Assembly: GCF_037893015.1 (NCBI RefSeq)
Contig: NC_133658.1
Location: forward strand, 639,993,825-640,057,824
Length of the DNA stretch: 64,000 bases
Direction of reading: 5' to 3'
Source: Macrotis lagotis
Taxonomy: Eukaryota > Chordata > Mammalia > Peramelemorphia > Peramelidae
The position numbers were made by a program, and so were the translations under genes. The notes under the pieces are model-generated. The model did no database searches. It saw nothing but the letters and a program-made list of their open reading frames with translations, and was not told the origin of the DNA. Numbering within the stretch: position 1 is the stretch's first letter; each line of letters opens with the position of its first letter. This document shows, piece after piece, positions 1 to 11,008 of the stretch.

Positions 1-42
1 ATACCAATGGAAAAAGTGATAATCCTATATTTCCATTCTTGT

Positions 43-153
43 TTTTTTTCAAGGCAATGGGGTCAAATGACTTGCCCAAGGTCATACAGCTAGGTAATTA
101 TTAAGTGTCTGAGGTCTGATTTGAACTCCAGGGCTAGTGCCATCTAGCTGCCC
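43..153 (-). mobile_element. WSINE1-like SINE, partial
   Basis: The reverse complement reads as the tRNA-derived marsupial SINE: GGCAGCTAG head, TTCAAAT B-box-like core, TTAATAATTACCTAGCTG middle and a GACTTGCCC-type tail, with a T tract at 43-50 as the poly-A end. About 25 bp between the head and the B-box region are missing. Confidence 0.85.
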
Positions 154-483
154 CTATATTTCCATTTTTAATAATCCCTCCTTTCTTCACTTCCTGATGC
201 CCATATGATAGCCATCATTCTTGTTCCCCATCACTGGAATCTTGGACTCTATCCCTGCACTCTGGACTCTGATTGGATGAATTTTCTCCTCATCTGGAGA
301 TGGAACTAGACTTCATAACTCCTAATCTATCTATACTATACTAATACATGCTTCACCTCCCTCCCCACTATCCAGTTCCCCACATTAGGTGCTGTTTTTC
401 TTCATTAGAATGTAAGCTCTTTGAGGGCAAGAACTATTGTGATTTTATCCCCTCAATACTTAACAGTTAATCAATAAGTATTT

Positions 484-629
484 TTAAGGGTTTTTGCAAG
501 ACAATGGGGTTAAGTGACTTGCCCAAGGCCACACAGCTAGGTAATTATTAAGTGTCTGAGGCAGCATTTGAACTCAGGTACTCCTGACTCCAGGGCCGGT
601 GCTCTATCCACTGTGTTACCTAGCTGCCC
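484..629 (-). mobile_element. WSINE1-like SINE, near full length
   Basis: Inverted copy running from GGTTTTTGCAAGACAATGGG to CTAGCTGCCCC. It holds the tRNA-like head, the CAGGAGTACCTGAGTTCAAAT B-box region and the shared tail. Confidence 0.9.
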
Positions 630-644
630 CAATAAGCATTTTTT

Positions 645-1000
645 AAAGAAAGATTTTATTTATTTTGAATTTTACAATTTTTCCCCTAATCTTGCTTCCC
701 TCTCCACTCCCCACAGAAGGCATTCTTTTAGTCTTTACATTGTTTCCATGATATATGTTAATTTCATTTGAATGTGAGGAGAAAGAAATCATATCCTTAA
801 GAAAGAAAAATAAAGTATAAGAGATAGCAAAATTACATAATAAGATAATGGTTTTTTCCCCCTAAATTGAAGGTAATAGTCCTTGGTCTTTGTTCAAACT
901 CCACAATTCCTTCTCTGGATACAGATGGTATTCTCCATTGCAGACAGCCCAGAATTGTCCCTGATTGTTACACTGATGGAATGAGCAAGTCTATCAAGGT
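645..1000 (-). mobile_element. L1 3' end fragment
   Basis: It reads as the antisense of the marsupial L1 3' region: a GATTTTATTTATTTTGAATTT end, then CTTTGTTCAAACTCCAC and TACAGATGGTATTCTCCAT. The same strings, in the same order, occur at 41240-41580. Collinearity of the two copies supports one L1 subfamily. Confidence 0.8.
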
Positions 1001-1195
1001 AATCAATAAGCATTTTTAAAAGTATGTGCCAAACACTGTGGGAGGCACTGGGAATAATAAAGAATAAAAACCATTCCCAATTCTCAAGAGACTCATTGTC
1101 TAATGGGAGAAACCACATGCAAACAATACACAGAGATAAGACACATACAGGATAAATTGGAGATATTAGAATAAATAAAGGAAAGGCACTACAAA
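1001..1195 (-). mobile_element. L2 LINE 3' fragment
   Basis: AATCAATAAGCATTTTTAAA followed by a degraded 'accaggcactgtgctaagc' block and 'cctcaagaggct..cagtctaa' is the antisense of the L2 3' end. It abuts the L1 fragment on its left. Confidence 0.6.
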
Positions 1196-1477
1196 AGGGA
1201 AATATAGTAAGTGTCTAATAAATGCTTTCTCTGGATGTCTGCGTATCCACCATCTCTCACTTTTTGAAGATGCTAATAGTGCTGCTGCTACTGTTTGTTT
1301 GTACTTCATTCTTGAAAAAGACATGACATCAGGAAGGTGATGCTATGATAAGCAGTGAATTGGATTTGAATAAGGAGGTGCTATACTAAAGTCACCAGTC
1401 TCACTTTCTCCTCCAAGTCATCTGGATCCAGTGACCAGATGTGAATCAAGAAGGCTGGAGATGACCCTGGATGTGAG
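1196..1477. other. no recognised feature
   Basis: AT-rich sequence with no convincing ORF, exon or repeat that I recognise. Confidence 0.4.
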
Positions 1478-1597
1478 GCAATAAGTATTAAGTGACTTAC
1501 CTAAGGTCACACAGCTAGTGTCTGAGGCTGGATTTAAACTCTCATCTTATTGACTACAAGGCTAGTGCTCTACCCACTGTACCACCTAGCTGTCCTC
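1478..1597 (-). mobile_element. tRNA-derived SINE, truncated
   Basis: Antisense SINE core: TTAAGTGACTTACCTAAGGT, CACACAGCTAG, then ACCACCTAGCTGTCCT at the head. The segment between the tail and the CTAGTGTCTGAGG core is shortened compared with neighbouring copies. Confidence 0.75.
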
Positions 1598-2272
1598 AAA
1601 GTCATGGTCCTGCCTTTCAGTCAGTGTCCAATGAAAATGGCAGAGGTTACTTATGAGATATGAGTACCAGGCAGATTTCTAACTATGACTAACATAAGCA
1701 AAGAAAATAAGTATGCCAAGGAGGACTTCTGTCAACAGCATTAGTTAGAGAATAAATCCCAATTCCTCCCGAGAACTCTGGGAGAGTAGGGCTATAGCTT
1801 CATGCTGGGACCCAAGATTTAGCTAGAGAGGGAGTTTAAATAAAGATTCTTAGAATGATTATGGTTAGAATCCTGAAGAGACTCTTTTCATGTCATATTG
1901 ATGCCACTGTTAACTCTCCCCATCTCTCAATAACCAGTTTAGAGGGATGTAAGGATGCTGGTGAACAGTGTCACCAGAGTATATACCTACACCCACACAA
2001 ACACACTCCACCCTTTTACCCCAAGTCCCAAACTCATAATTTAGTTGTCAGAGGCTTCAGGAGATTGTAGCAACAGGGAAAGGTCAAAGCATTGAGGGAG
2101 TTTTGGGTAACCCACAATCCTGGGATGTATTAATACCACTACTTTCTACATTATTTACATGCAAATGCTGATCTTTAATTTAAAGTTATAGTGATTATGT
2201 GTAAAATCTGTGATCATTTGTGGCTTTTCCTCTTGACCTCACAGGCTACTCTTAATTTTTTTTTTTTTTTAA
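1598..2272. other. no recognised feature
   Basis: Intergenic AT-rich DNA. The open stretch at 1855-2070 has no recognisable protein family and no exon signals. It ends in a T14 tract near 2257-2270. Confidence 0.4.
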
Positions 2273-2283
2273 ATCACCCTTTC

Positions 2284-2440
2284 TGGGGCGGCTAGGTGGC
2301 GTAGTGGATAAAGCACCGTCCTTGGAGTCAGGAGTACCTGGGTTCAAATCCGGTCTCAGACTCTTAATAATTACCTAGCTGTGTGGTCTTGGGCAAGCCA
2401 CTTAACCCCATTTGCCTTGCAAAAACTAAAAAAAAAAAAT
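2284..2440 (+). mobile_element. WSINE1-like SINE with TSD
   Basis: Full-length sense copy from GGGGCGGCTAGGTGGCG to a poly-A tail at 2427-2439. ATCACCCTTTC occurs immediately before (2273-2283) and after it (2441-2451), an 11-bp target-site duplication typical of L1-mediated retroposition. The perfect TSD suggests a fairly young insertion. Confidence 0.95.
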
Positions 2441-2594
2441 ATCACCCTTTCACTGTCTATTATGAACCAAAATGGTCCTTCTGAGTCATGGTATTTCCTG
2501 AAAAAAAGTACAACATCACACTGACTGCTAAATCATCTTTCAGTACAAAATCTATCTTCCTCAACAATGGTTTCGGCGGAGCCAAGATGGCGAC

Positions 2595-3719
2595 ATGAAG
2601 GGATCGAGTCTTAGGAGCTCTCTGATAAAAACTCATAAACTAAAGCTCCTGCATCTAAAGACTCCAAGAAAAAAAAGAAATTGGGCTCAGGCTATGATAG
2701 AGCTCAAAAAAGACTTTGAAAATCAAATGAGGGAGTTGGAAGAAAAACTGGGAAAAGAAAGGAGAGAGATGAAGGAAAAACATGAAAATGAAGTCAGCAG
2801 CTTAGTCAAGGAAATCCAAAAAAATGCTGAAGAAAATAGTATGCTAAAAACAGCTTAAGTCAAATGGATAGAACAGTTCAAAAAGTTATTGAGGAGAAGA
2901 ATGCTTTAAAAAGCAAAATTGGCCAGATGGAAAAAGAGATAAGAAAACTCTCTGAGGAGAATAAATCCTTCAGACAAAGAATAGATTTCAGGGAGACTGA
3001 TGAATTTACCAGAAATAAGGAATCAATCCTTCAAAACCAAAAAAATGAAAAATTAGAAGAAAATGTGAAATATCTTATTGAAAAAACAACTGATATGGAA
3101 AACAGACTTAGGAAAGATAATTTAAAAATTATTCAAATACCTGAAAGTCATGATCAGGAAAAGAGCCTTGACATCATTTTCAAAGAATTACTACAGGAAA
3201 ATTGCCCTGATATTCTAGAAGCAGAGGGCAAAATAGAAATGGAGAGAATCCACCGATCCCCCCCAAGAAAGAGATCCCAGAAAACTAACCCCTAGGAATA
3301 TTATAGCCAAGTTCCAGAACTCCCAAGTCAAAGAGAAAATATTACAAGCAGCCAGAAGGACACAGTTCAAATATCGTGGAGCTGCAGTCAGGATCACACA
3401 GGACTTAGCAGCAACTACATTGGAAGCTCATAGGGCTTGGAATACAATATGCCGGAAGGCAAAAGAGCTTAGAATGCAGCCAAGAATGAACTACCCAGCA
3501 AGGCTGAATGTCCTCTTCCAGGGAAAAAGATGGACTTTCAATGAACCAGGGGAATTTCAAAGGTTCCTTTTGGAATGGCCAGAGCTGAACAGAAGGTTTG
3601 ATCTTCAGATACAGGACTCAGGTGAAGCATGGAGATTGGAGGAGAGGGGGGGAAATATGAGGCACTTAATGAGGATGAACTGCATATATAGAAAAATGAT
3701 ACTGATAATATTCATATGA
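2595..3719 (+). pseudogene. L1/HAL1 ORF1 protein remnant
   Basis: It encodes a degraded L1 ORF1p, the RNA-binding chaperone of LINE-1 ribonucleoprotein. The first part (2595-2858) and most of the second (2864-3295) are heptad-rich and Lys/Glu-rich, as in the ORF1p coiled-coil trimerisation region. An RRM-like block follows (NLKIIQIPE, then MERIHRSPP near 3240). The C-terminal domain then appears (PRNIIAKFQ near 3290, KEKILQAARR, RITQDLAATTLEAHR, QPRMNYPARL) up to about 3550. The reading frame shifts near 2860 and again near 3290, so it cannot make an intact protein. It is not a host gene. The family match rests on several ordered motifs and is firm. Confidence 0.85.
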
Positions 3720-4123
3720 ACCATCTCAGTTAATAGAGCAGGTAGAGGGAGCTTTTATAGTTGAAGCACAGGAGAAAGCTGAATTTGAAGATAAAATATG
3801 GTGTAAAAATGGAGTCAATAGGAAAAAAAGGGAAATGGAAAGGGAGAAAGAAAAAGGAGAGGGGGAATAGTGCAAGATATTTCACATAATAAGATCTTTT
3901 TTATTACAATGAGCTATTGCAATGATATGGAAAGGGGGAGGCAAGGGGGGGATGAGGGAACCTTTACTCTCATCAGAGATGGCTAGGAGAGGAAACAGCA
4001 AATATACTCAATGGGGTATAGACATCTTGAGTAAGAAGGAGGGGGGAGCAGGGGGAAGGGGTGGGGATGTGAATAAAGGAGGAGAGGATGAACCATGGGG
4101 GGACAGCGGTCAGATATAACACA

Positions 4124-4276
4124 TTTTTTTTTTTTACTTCTTGCAAGGGGCTGGGATTGGATGGCCTGCCTAGGACCATAGGGCCAGGTAGATTCTGGGC
4201 CTAAGGGGTGGTATGGGGACTCAGGGCTTCTTGGCCCCAGGACCAGGGATCTGTCTGCTGCGCCACTCAGCTACCC
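4124..4276 (-). mobile_element. GC-rich divergent SINE nested in HAL1 (copy a)
   Basis: It is built like an inverted WSINE (T tract, CTTGCAAGGGGCTGGG, GGTAGATTCTGGGCCT, CGCCACTCAGCTACCCT) but is much more GC-rich and diverged. I could not find a clear TSD. Confidence 0.6.
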
Positions 4277-4480
4277 TACAGCAGAGTCATAGTGAAAGGA
4301 GAGAGAAAATAGAGTACATGGTAGTGGAGAAATAAGAAAGGAGGGAGCTGCGATCAGCAATGGCAATGTTGGAAAAATATGGAAGTAACTTTTGTGATGG
4401 ACTTATAAATATTGTGATCCACTCACGACATAGTTGATGGTGTTGGAACAAAGACTGAAGCACATTTTTTGCTATTATTA

Positions 4481-4625
4481 TTTGGGGGAGGGTGCAGGGC
4501 AAGTGGGGCTGGGTGGCCTGCCTGGAGCCACATAGCAGAATGATCTTTGGGTGTCTGAGGCCGGATTCGGACCCAGTGCTCCTGGGTCAAGGGCCAATGC
4601 TCTGTCTGCCACCCAGCCACCCCTA
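4481..4625 (-). mobile_element. GC-rich divergent SINE nested in HAL1 (copy b)
   Basis: Inverted SINE with TGTCTGAGGCCGGATTCGGA core and GCCACCCAGCCACCCC head. CTATTATTA precedes it (4472-4480) and follows it (4626-4634), a 9-bp TSD. Same type as copies a and c. Confidence 0.75.
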
Positions 4626-4638
4626 CTATTATTACTAT

Positions 4639-4821
4639 TTTATTTTATTTTGGGTTTTTTTTTTCATTCTTCTTTTTGGTTTTTGCAGGGCAGTGGGGAT
4701 CGGGTAGCTTGCATGTCACATGACTGGGTGATTATTGGGTTTACGAGGCTGGATATGGACTCAGGTGCTCGTGGCTCCAGGGCTGGTGCTTCGTCCATTG
4801 CGCCACCTGGCCATACCTACA
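4639..4821 (-). mobile_element. GC-rich divergent SINE nested in HAL1 (copy c)
   Basis: Inverted SINE running from a T-rich tail to TTGCGCCACCTGGCCATACC. The 11-bp ATTATTACTAT lies before it (4628-4638) and after it (4822-4832). It therefore landed in the duplicated flank of copy b, which gives the insertion order b then c. Confidence 0.75.
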
Positions 4822-5052
4822 ATTATTACTATAATTTTTTTTAATTTTAATTTTTTTCTCTCCCCTTTACTTTTTTGCCCAAGCAAGTCTATCTATATTC
4901 ATGGGGGGAGGGGTATTTTGTTTACTTGTAAACAAGTATATTTTATTAATGTAAAAAAACATTTGTACGAAATGAGAATAAAAAAACAAAAAAAAGAAAA
5001 GAAAGAGGTAGAACTTGGCAAAACAAATAAACAAAAAAAAAAACCAATGGTT

Positions 5053-5350
5053 CCATGTCTTCAAAGGAAATAGGTCAGAAGTAAATGGATCCCCCTTTAA
5101 CTTTCCTCTACAGGTCGTTTTCACCCTTCCCTCCCCAGCCCCATTTCCTTTATTAACAATCCACTTCCTTGGAAATACCTTTGGTGGTGACATTTTAGCA
5201 TCCTTCACAAATGAAAATGAACAATTCACTTTGGCACTAAGACACAGTCAATCCTTGAGTGAGTTTCTCATTTACTAATGAATGACTCCCTTTGGGTATA
5301 GCAAACAGAGCCAAACTAGTGACTTCCCTTGTGAATTATTCTCCTGCCTG
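5053..5350. other. no recognised feature
   Basis: Unique-looking AT-rich DNA with no exon or repeat I can name. Confidence 0.35.
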
Positions 5351-5570
5351 AGCAATGTGATGAAGGAGAATTGTTCCTAGAATTGGAGCCCGGCACAGAT
5401 CTAGGTTCAAATACCATCCCTGATCCTTGCTGTGTGGCCATGTGTAGAAAATGAATTCACTTCTTGATTTTCTCTTCTGTAAAATTCCCTGAGAATCTAG
5501 TTCAACTGGCTTTTGTGAGAATCAAATGAGATAATTTCTTGTTATTTTTTAGCAGTGTTTAAATATCAGT
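5351..5570 (+). mobile_element. MIR (core-SINE)
   Basis: MIR-like order: TTGGAGCC...AGGTTCAAATACC, CTTGCTGTGTGGCC, CTTCTGTAAAAT, then GAGAATCAAATGAGATAAT. Old and degraded. Confidence 0.65.
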
Positions 5571-5594
5571 TTTTACCTTTAAAAGTGAGAAAGA

Positions 5595-5741
5595 GGGCAG
5601 CTAGGTAGCACAGTGGATAGAGCACCAGCCCTGTAGTCAGGAGTACCTGAGTTCAAATCCGACCTCAAACACTTAATGATTACCTAACTGTGTGGCCTTG
5701 GGCAAGCCACTTAACCCCATTTGCCTTGCAAAATCATTAAA
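5595..5741 (+). mobile_element. WSINE1-like SINE with TSD
   Basis: Sense copy from GGGCAGCTAGGTAGCACAG to TTGCCTTGCAAAATCATT plus an A tail. The 14-bp AAAAGTGAGAAAGA flanks it at 5581-5594 and 5742-5755. Confidence 0.95.
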
Positions 5742-5755
5742 AAAAGTGAGAAAGA

Positions 5756-6424
5756 ATCAAAAATTGGACCAATCCTGTGGATGGTCATTTTAAAACTGTA
5801 GCTCATATCCTCAATAAGTTTAACCCCAGGCCATAAATCATCATAAGTAAATTCCTACATCATGTGATTTGTGAGATGCTGAAAAATCCCTTGCCTTGAA
5901 ATAGATCTCATTAACCTTCCCATTTTCCCAAATTCCTTCTAGATTGTCTCCATAAAATATCTGTGAAAAACTAAAATGTTTTATCTGTCATGGATAAAAC
6001 AGAAAGCTATTATATAGGCTAAGGAGATCAGAGAATGGAACACAGGAAATGTCAGTTTTGATAGGGAGGACGGTCTGTATTTACCATATAGGGTGGACTT
6101 GTGGTGAATGTTTGGGGAAGCACCTGAGAAAGCCAGCAGTCAGGATACGTGCACTTAATCCCTGAGAGTGGGATGGCAGGGTAGCTATCCAAAAGAGAAA
6201 AAAAGGTCATGAACCAAGGAACTGGGTGGGCATCAGAGATTAATTTCATCAACTTTACAGTTTTATTCCTAGATTCATAGATGAGAAAAATTTTAGAGCT
6301 AGGAGGGATCCTCATAAAAAAGTCAATTTTCTTTTTTTTTCAATTCCAAACCCTTTTCCTTTACCTTGCCTCTACCTCTTCCCTACCTATTTAAAGGACA
6401 AGATGTCTATACATTTTAGAAAAG
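5756..6424. other. no firm feature
   Basis: Mostly unrecognised. A short stretch near 6270-6315 (TTTTAGAGCTAGGAGGGATC) resembles the tail of L3/CR1-type or MIR-type repeats but is too short to assign. Confidence 0.35.
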
Positions 6425-7195
6425 GAGCAGAGTGAAAGGAGAGAGAAAATATAATATATGGTAGTGGGGAGGAACGGATGGAGGGAATTACAAACAGCAA
6501 CAGCAACAGTGGAAAAATATGGAAGTTAACTTTTATGATGGACTTATCATAAAGAATATGATCCACCCGAAAGAGAGCTGATGGTATCAGAACACAGACT
6601 GAAACAATTTTTTTCTCTTTCTTTTACTTCATTTTTCATGAGGGTCTATATTTTTGGGGGGAGGGGTATTATGTTTGCTCGTAAACAAAAGTATTTTAGT
6701 AATGTATAAAAAAAATCACTTGTACCAAAATATTCATAGCACCTCTGTTCATGGTGGCAAAGAATTGGAAATTAAGTAACTGTCCTTCAGTTGGGGAATG
6801 GCTTAACAAACTGTGGTATATGTATGTCATGGAACACTATTGTTTTATTGGAAGCCAGGAGGGATGGGAATTCAGGGAAGCCTGGAGGGAATAGCATGAA
6901 GTGATGCTTAGTGAGATGAACAGAACCAGAGGAACATTCTGCACCCTAGCAGCAACATGGGGGCGATGATCAACATTGAAGGACTTGGCTCATTTCATTA
7001 GTGCAACAATTAGGCACAACACTTTATTTTTCTTCCTTAAGGATATGATTTCTCTCTCATCACATTCAACTTAGATCAATATCTACCATGGGAACAATGT
7101 AAAGACTAAAAGACTGCCTTCTGTGGGGGGTAGGAGGAGGGAAGCGAGATTAGGGGAAAAAATTGTAAAAAAATTCAAAATAAAAAATAAAAAAG
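6425..7195 (+). mobile_element. L1/HAL1 3' end
   Basis: 6425-6720 is collinear with the 3' UTR of the HAL1 at 4283-4985. It then runs on into the marsupial L1 3' region: AGCACCTCTGTTCATGGTGG, AAGAATTGGAAATTAAG, GAACAGAACCAGAGGAACAT and an A-rich end at 7155-7195. The HAL1 at 2573 stops where this copy continues, so the two elements differ in 3' end. Confidence 0.8.
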
Positions 7196-7944
7196 ACAAG
7201 AAAGATAAAACATATTATAAATAGATATAATCTTGCAAAATAAATTCCCATATTAGCTATTTTCAAAAAACAAAAACAAAAAGAAAGCGAAAATATGCTT
7301 CAACCTGCAAACTGAGCCCCTTAACTCTTCCTCTAGAAGAGATAATAGTTTTAGTATGAGTTTTCTGGAATTATAATTGGTCACTGTGTTAGTCAGAGCT
7401 CTGATGCTCCAGAATTTGTTTTGAGGCCTTATTTAGAGGTATTTGGAGTAAAATTTAAAGAGAGCTCAGGTGAGTCCCTGTATTTTCTCTGCCATCTTGG
7501 TTTACCCCATGTGATCTTATTTGGCAAATGAAATCAAATTAAATGATTTAGTGTCTCTTGACTCTAAGCCATATAATACTAGACTTTTGCCAGATTCATT
7601 CATTTCATCTGTCTTCATCTGACCTCAAAAATAGTCAAGTGAAAAAATCAAGCTGAGTAGATAAAGAAAAATAATTGTAGTATTTTTCCTTCACCTGATT
7701 AAAGTACAAAAACAAATCAAAAAAAGCCTTTCAACTGTAGTAATACTACCCAAAAACAACCCAAGAGGGAATAACATCGCTTGGAAAAGTAGTTCATTGT
7801 TCCACCACCAAAAACATTTTTTTAAATAAATCATCCTGGGAAATAGAGTTTAACTACACTGAACTGGGCCTCTCTCTGAATAGTGCAGGTTCAATGATTT
7901 TAGTGTTGTACAAGATAGGGGTGTCTAGAGATAGTGTCTTTAGT
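7196..7944. other. no recognised feature
   Basis: AT-rich intergenic DNA, no exon or named repeat seen. Confidence 0.35.
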
Positions 7945-8200
7945 TAGATAGTGTAGTAGATGGAGGGTGCCAGACTTAGAGTTAGAAAGACCTGAATTCC
8001 CACCCAGTTTTAGAAATTTACTACCTGTGTGATCTTGAATAAGTTACTTAACCACTCTCCACCTCAGTTTCCTCATTTATAAAATGGAGATAATAGTGGC
8101 ATCTACTTTGAATAATTGTTGTGAGGATCAAATGAAATAATATTGATAAGGTTCTATATAAACACTAGCTATTGGGAAATCTAGTTTCATCTTATATGAG
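7945..8200 (+). mobile_element. MIR (core-SINE), near full length
   Basis: Classic MIR order: GTAGATGGAGGGTGCCAGAC, AAAGACCTGAATTC, ACCTGTGTGATCTTGAATAA, CCTCAGTTTCCTCATTTATA, then TTGTTGTGAGGATCAAATG. Confidence 0.85.
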
Positions 8201-8892
8201 GATCAAACATCTTATAAATTTTTATTTGGTTGCAAGTACCTAGAGGTAGGACAGGGGCGGGGGGGGGGGGGTGTCAACTATTATTTAACTTTGTATTGGA
8301 GCTCTGCTCAGAGTAGGCACTTGGTAAAGTCTGGATGAAACTTTAAATTCCCTTTAAACTGGAAAAGAGTTTCAACTGACAGGATAAATTGGTTTTCATT
8401 CCTTGGTGATATATAAATGGACTGAACTTTTCTGTTCAGATAGCTAGCTCTTCAGGAATCTCATGTTTGTCAATGAGTGGGAAAGAGGATTTCAAATCGA
8501 AGATTTTTCATGGTGGACATAGAAAGACTAAGTAAGTAGAAATTTATTTTTTCTTGCTTGTGTTTCTCATCTAAGTACCAGGCTCTTTTGTTTCAGTCAT
8601 TCATCATCTTGGTTCACAGTAGAGCCAAGTAGGCTCTTCATAAATCCTTGCTTGCTTGATTCATTTATTATAGCTCTACTGGTCAAACCAAATGAAAAGT
8701 AAAGAAAGTTTAAAGTATACGTGGACCAGAGTTGTACAGGTTTGGTAAAATTAGAATGGTGTGATGTAATATGATGCAACCACAGTTAAGGATGAAGTTG
8801 GTTTTTCCTCAGGTTCTACAGAGTCAGACTGTTCATCTAGATTCATTTGTCTAAACACCAGCATATGGTGAGTTTCTCTATGAGAGCAAAAT
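8201..8892. other. no recognised feature; G homopolymer
   Basis: Contains a G-rich run near 8256-8270. No exon or named repeat is visible otherwise. Confidence 0.35.
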
Positions 8893-9066
8893 AAAACTCT
8901 TGGGATCTTAGATTTGAAGCTAGAGACTATTATTTTCAACTCTCTCATTTTACAGATTAGGAAACTGAGGCACAATGAGGTTAACTTTCTTAACTAGAAT
9001 CACACAGTAAATGTTTGAAGCAGGATTTAAATTCAGGCATTCCTGATTCCAAATATAATTTCAGGT
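8893..9066 (-). mobile_element. MIR-like repeat
   Basis: TCTCATTTTACAGATTAGGA, AACTGAGGCACA, then ATCACACAGTAAATG is the inverted MIR core. Confidence 0.75.
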
Positions 9067-10317
9067 ACACTTCAAGTTATTTATCAGTACGTGTTTGATG
9101 AATTTTCCCTGGACCTTGTATGAGGCAACTGAATATGATGAGCTACTTTGGTTTGATCAGTTCAAATACTTTTGTTTACACCTCTTATGACTGATTCCCA
9201 GAAGGAAAACAGACAGATTTTCTCAGCATTGTAGCTACTCCTTTCCTTCCAAAAAGTTAATTTTAATATGATAAAAAGCTTAGTAGTGAAGTTATACCTT
9301 CCACCCCAACCCCCAGAAAAAAAATAACATTTTCGATAAATTCAAGCTTTGGTTGCTTCTATAGAGGAGAAAAAGAGTTTATAAATGGAAAATATTTCAG
9401 TCATGAATGCATATAACCAATCATTTTGGGGAATGTGAAAAAGAAATGATTGAGACTAGATAGTACGTTTAATTCTGAGAATTAGCCAGAAGACTTAGAA
9501 GCTACTTAGATAATATTATTTGACATTTTTCTCTTTCCTTCTTCCTTTTTTCCTTTCTTTTCATTCTTTTTCTTCTCTATTTTTCTTTTCTTTTTCTTTC
9601 TTTTTCTTTTTTTTCCCTTTTTTACAAAACCCCCATTGAATCAACTGGACAGAAGTTCCATTCACTTCAATGGGAGTTTTCAGGCAAAAGGAGAAAGGAG
9701 GATTTCATAACCTTTAAAAAGCCTCAGAACCCATTCATAGATTTCCTAGCATTCTCTGCACTTTTCCTGTGGTTAGGATACTAAGTCTGTCTCCTCACTA
9801 TCTTTATTGTCTCTCTTGGGGTCTACCCTTACAGCTGAGTTCCCTGAGCCACATACATAGCTTTTGAGGTATAGATGTGAATCCATTTAAATCTTTCCTG
9901 AAAGGGAAAACTGGGCACCAACCCCAGTGACGGACCTAAAGGGAGAAGCAGATGGGCCCAGAAACATAGAATAACTTGATTAAGAACGCAGAACTGTCTT
10001 CTCTCCCTGTCTTGAATTCTTATGCATAGTATTCTCCCTGCTATTGCTGTACTTCAATAAGGAAACTCTCAAATATGAATATTTCTCTACATTCAAAATG
10101 CAAAAAAGATTTTCTCTGAATTTTCTCTTTCCAATACCACTCCTTTTCTTATTTCCTAATCACCTGTCTTTCAAAAAAGGTATTCTATTTTTCCTCAATA
10201 TTTATCAGTCATTTTAAAACTTTTACCTTAATGCCCTTCTGCAGTTATGAGGAGTAGTCCCTGACACCTGACCAGATCCCTCCAACCACTCCCCAAAAGT
10301 GAGTAACTTACTAGCAA
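9067..10317. other. no gene; pyrimidine tract
   Basis: 9535-9625 is a long imperfect CTTT-rich pyrimidine tract. The rest shows no exon or repeat that I recognise. Confidence 0.4.
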
Positions 10318-10850
10318 ATTTCTTTTATTTATTTCAATTTATGAAATAAATCAAGCATTTCCTTAACAAAGTATAATCAAAAAAGATGTTTGCACATGAA
10401 ACTTCAAATCTATTATTCCCAAAATTTAATAATTTTAAATATATATATATATATGTATATAAAGTTATTGTGTAAATTTTTCTTTTTTTCCCCTTTTTTT
10501 TCTTCCCTCCCTCCTCTCTGTCCTGGCTATCATTAGACAAACATGTGTGTGTGTGTGTGTGTGTGTGTGTAATTATTCTATACATCTATTTATCAGTTTC
10601 TTCTCTGGATGTAGTTAATGTCTTCCTTCATATGTCTTTTATAGTTAATTTGGATATTTATAATAGTCAAAACTACTTATTCCCTCGAAGTTGTTCTTAA
10701 ACAATATTGCTATGTCTGTACACAATGTTCTCTTGGCCCTGCTCATTTTGCTCTTCATTATTTCATGTAGTCTTTCCATGTTTTTCTAAGATCATTGAGC
10801 TCATTATTTCTTATAGCATTGTAGTATTCCAATATGAAAAACAGGTTCAT
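10318..10850 (-). mobile_element. L1 3' end fragment
   Basis: Antisense L1 3' end: AATTTCTTTTATTTATTTCA, CTTCTCTGGATGTAGTTAAT, GTTCTCTTGGCCCTGCTCAT, ATTTCATGTAGTCTTTCCAT. It carries an (AT)n tract and the (TG)n at 10544-10570. Confidence 0.7.
10544..10570. repeat. (TG)n microsatellite
   Basis: About 13 perfect TG units inside an L1 fragment. Confidence 0.95.
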
Positions 10851-10955
10851 GGTGTGTTTTTCTCTCTTCTTTATAATGTATGTAATTTATGAATACTGGA
10901 ACATCAGGTCTTCCAACAAGGAAATAGGAAAGGTTTGATGAGCTTTTCTTTTTTA

Positions 10956-10958
<3 letters not shown>

Positions 10959-11006
<48 letters not shown>
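10959..11006. repeat. (GT)n microsatellite
   Basis: About 24 perfect GT units. Confidence 0.95.

Positions 11007-11008
<2 letters not shown>

Larger units (their letters stand above)
2573..5044 (+). mobile_element. Full-length HAL1-type (half-L1) retrotransposon
   Basis: The 5' end GGCGGAGCCAAGATGGCG (2575-2592) matches the conserved start of mammalian L1 5' UTRs, including the YY1-type CAAGATGGCG. It is followed at once by an L1 ORF1 remnant (2595 to about 3719), with no ORF2 endonuclease or reverse transcriptase, then a purine-rich 3' UTR and an A-rich end. CAATGGTT lies just before the 5' end (2565-2572) and just after the A-rich tail (5045-5052), a likely target-site duplication. Three SINEs are nested in the 3' UTR. 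ORF1 followed directly by a UTR is the defining HAL1 layout. The 3' UTR blocks at 4283-4460 and 4890-4985 match 6425-6720. Confidence 0.8.

Noticed and set aside
2284-2440. tRNA gene
   Set aside because: The tRNA-like head belongs to a SINE: poly-A tail, TSD and many copies; no cloverleaf with anticodon arm is kept.
2595-3719. Host coiled-coil gene
   Set aside because: Ordered L1 ORF1p motifs, L1 5' end and flanking TSD show it is a retrotransposon remnant with frame breaks.
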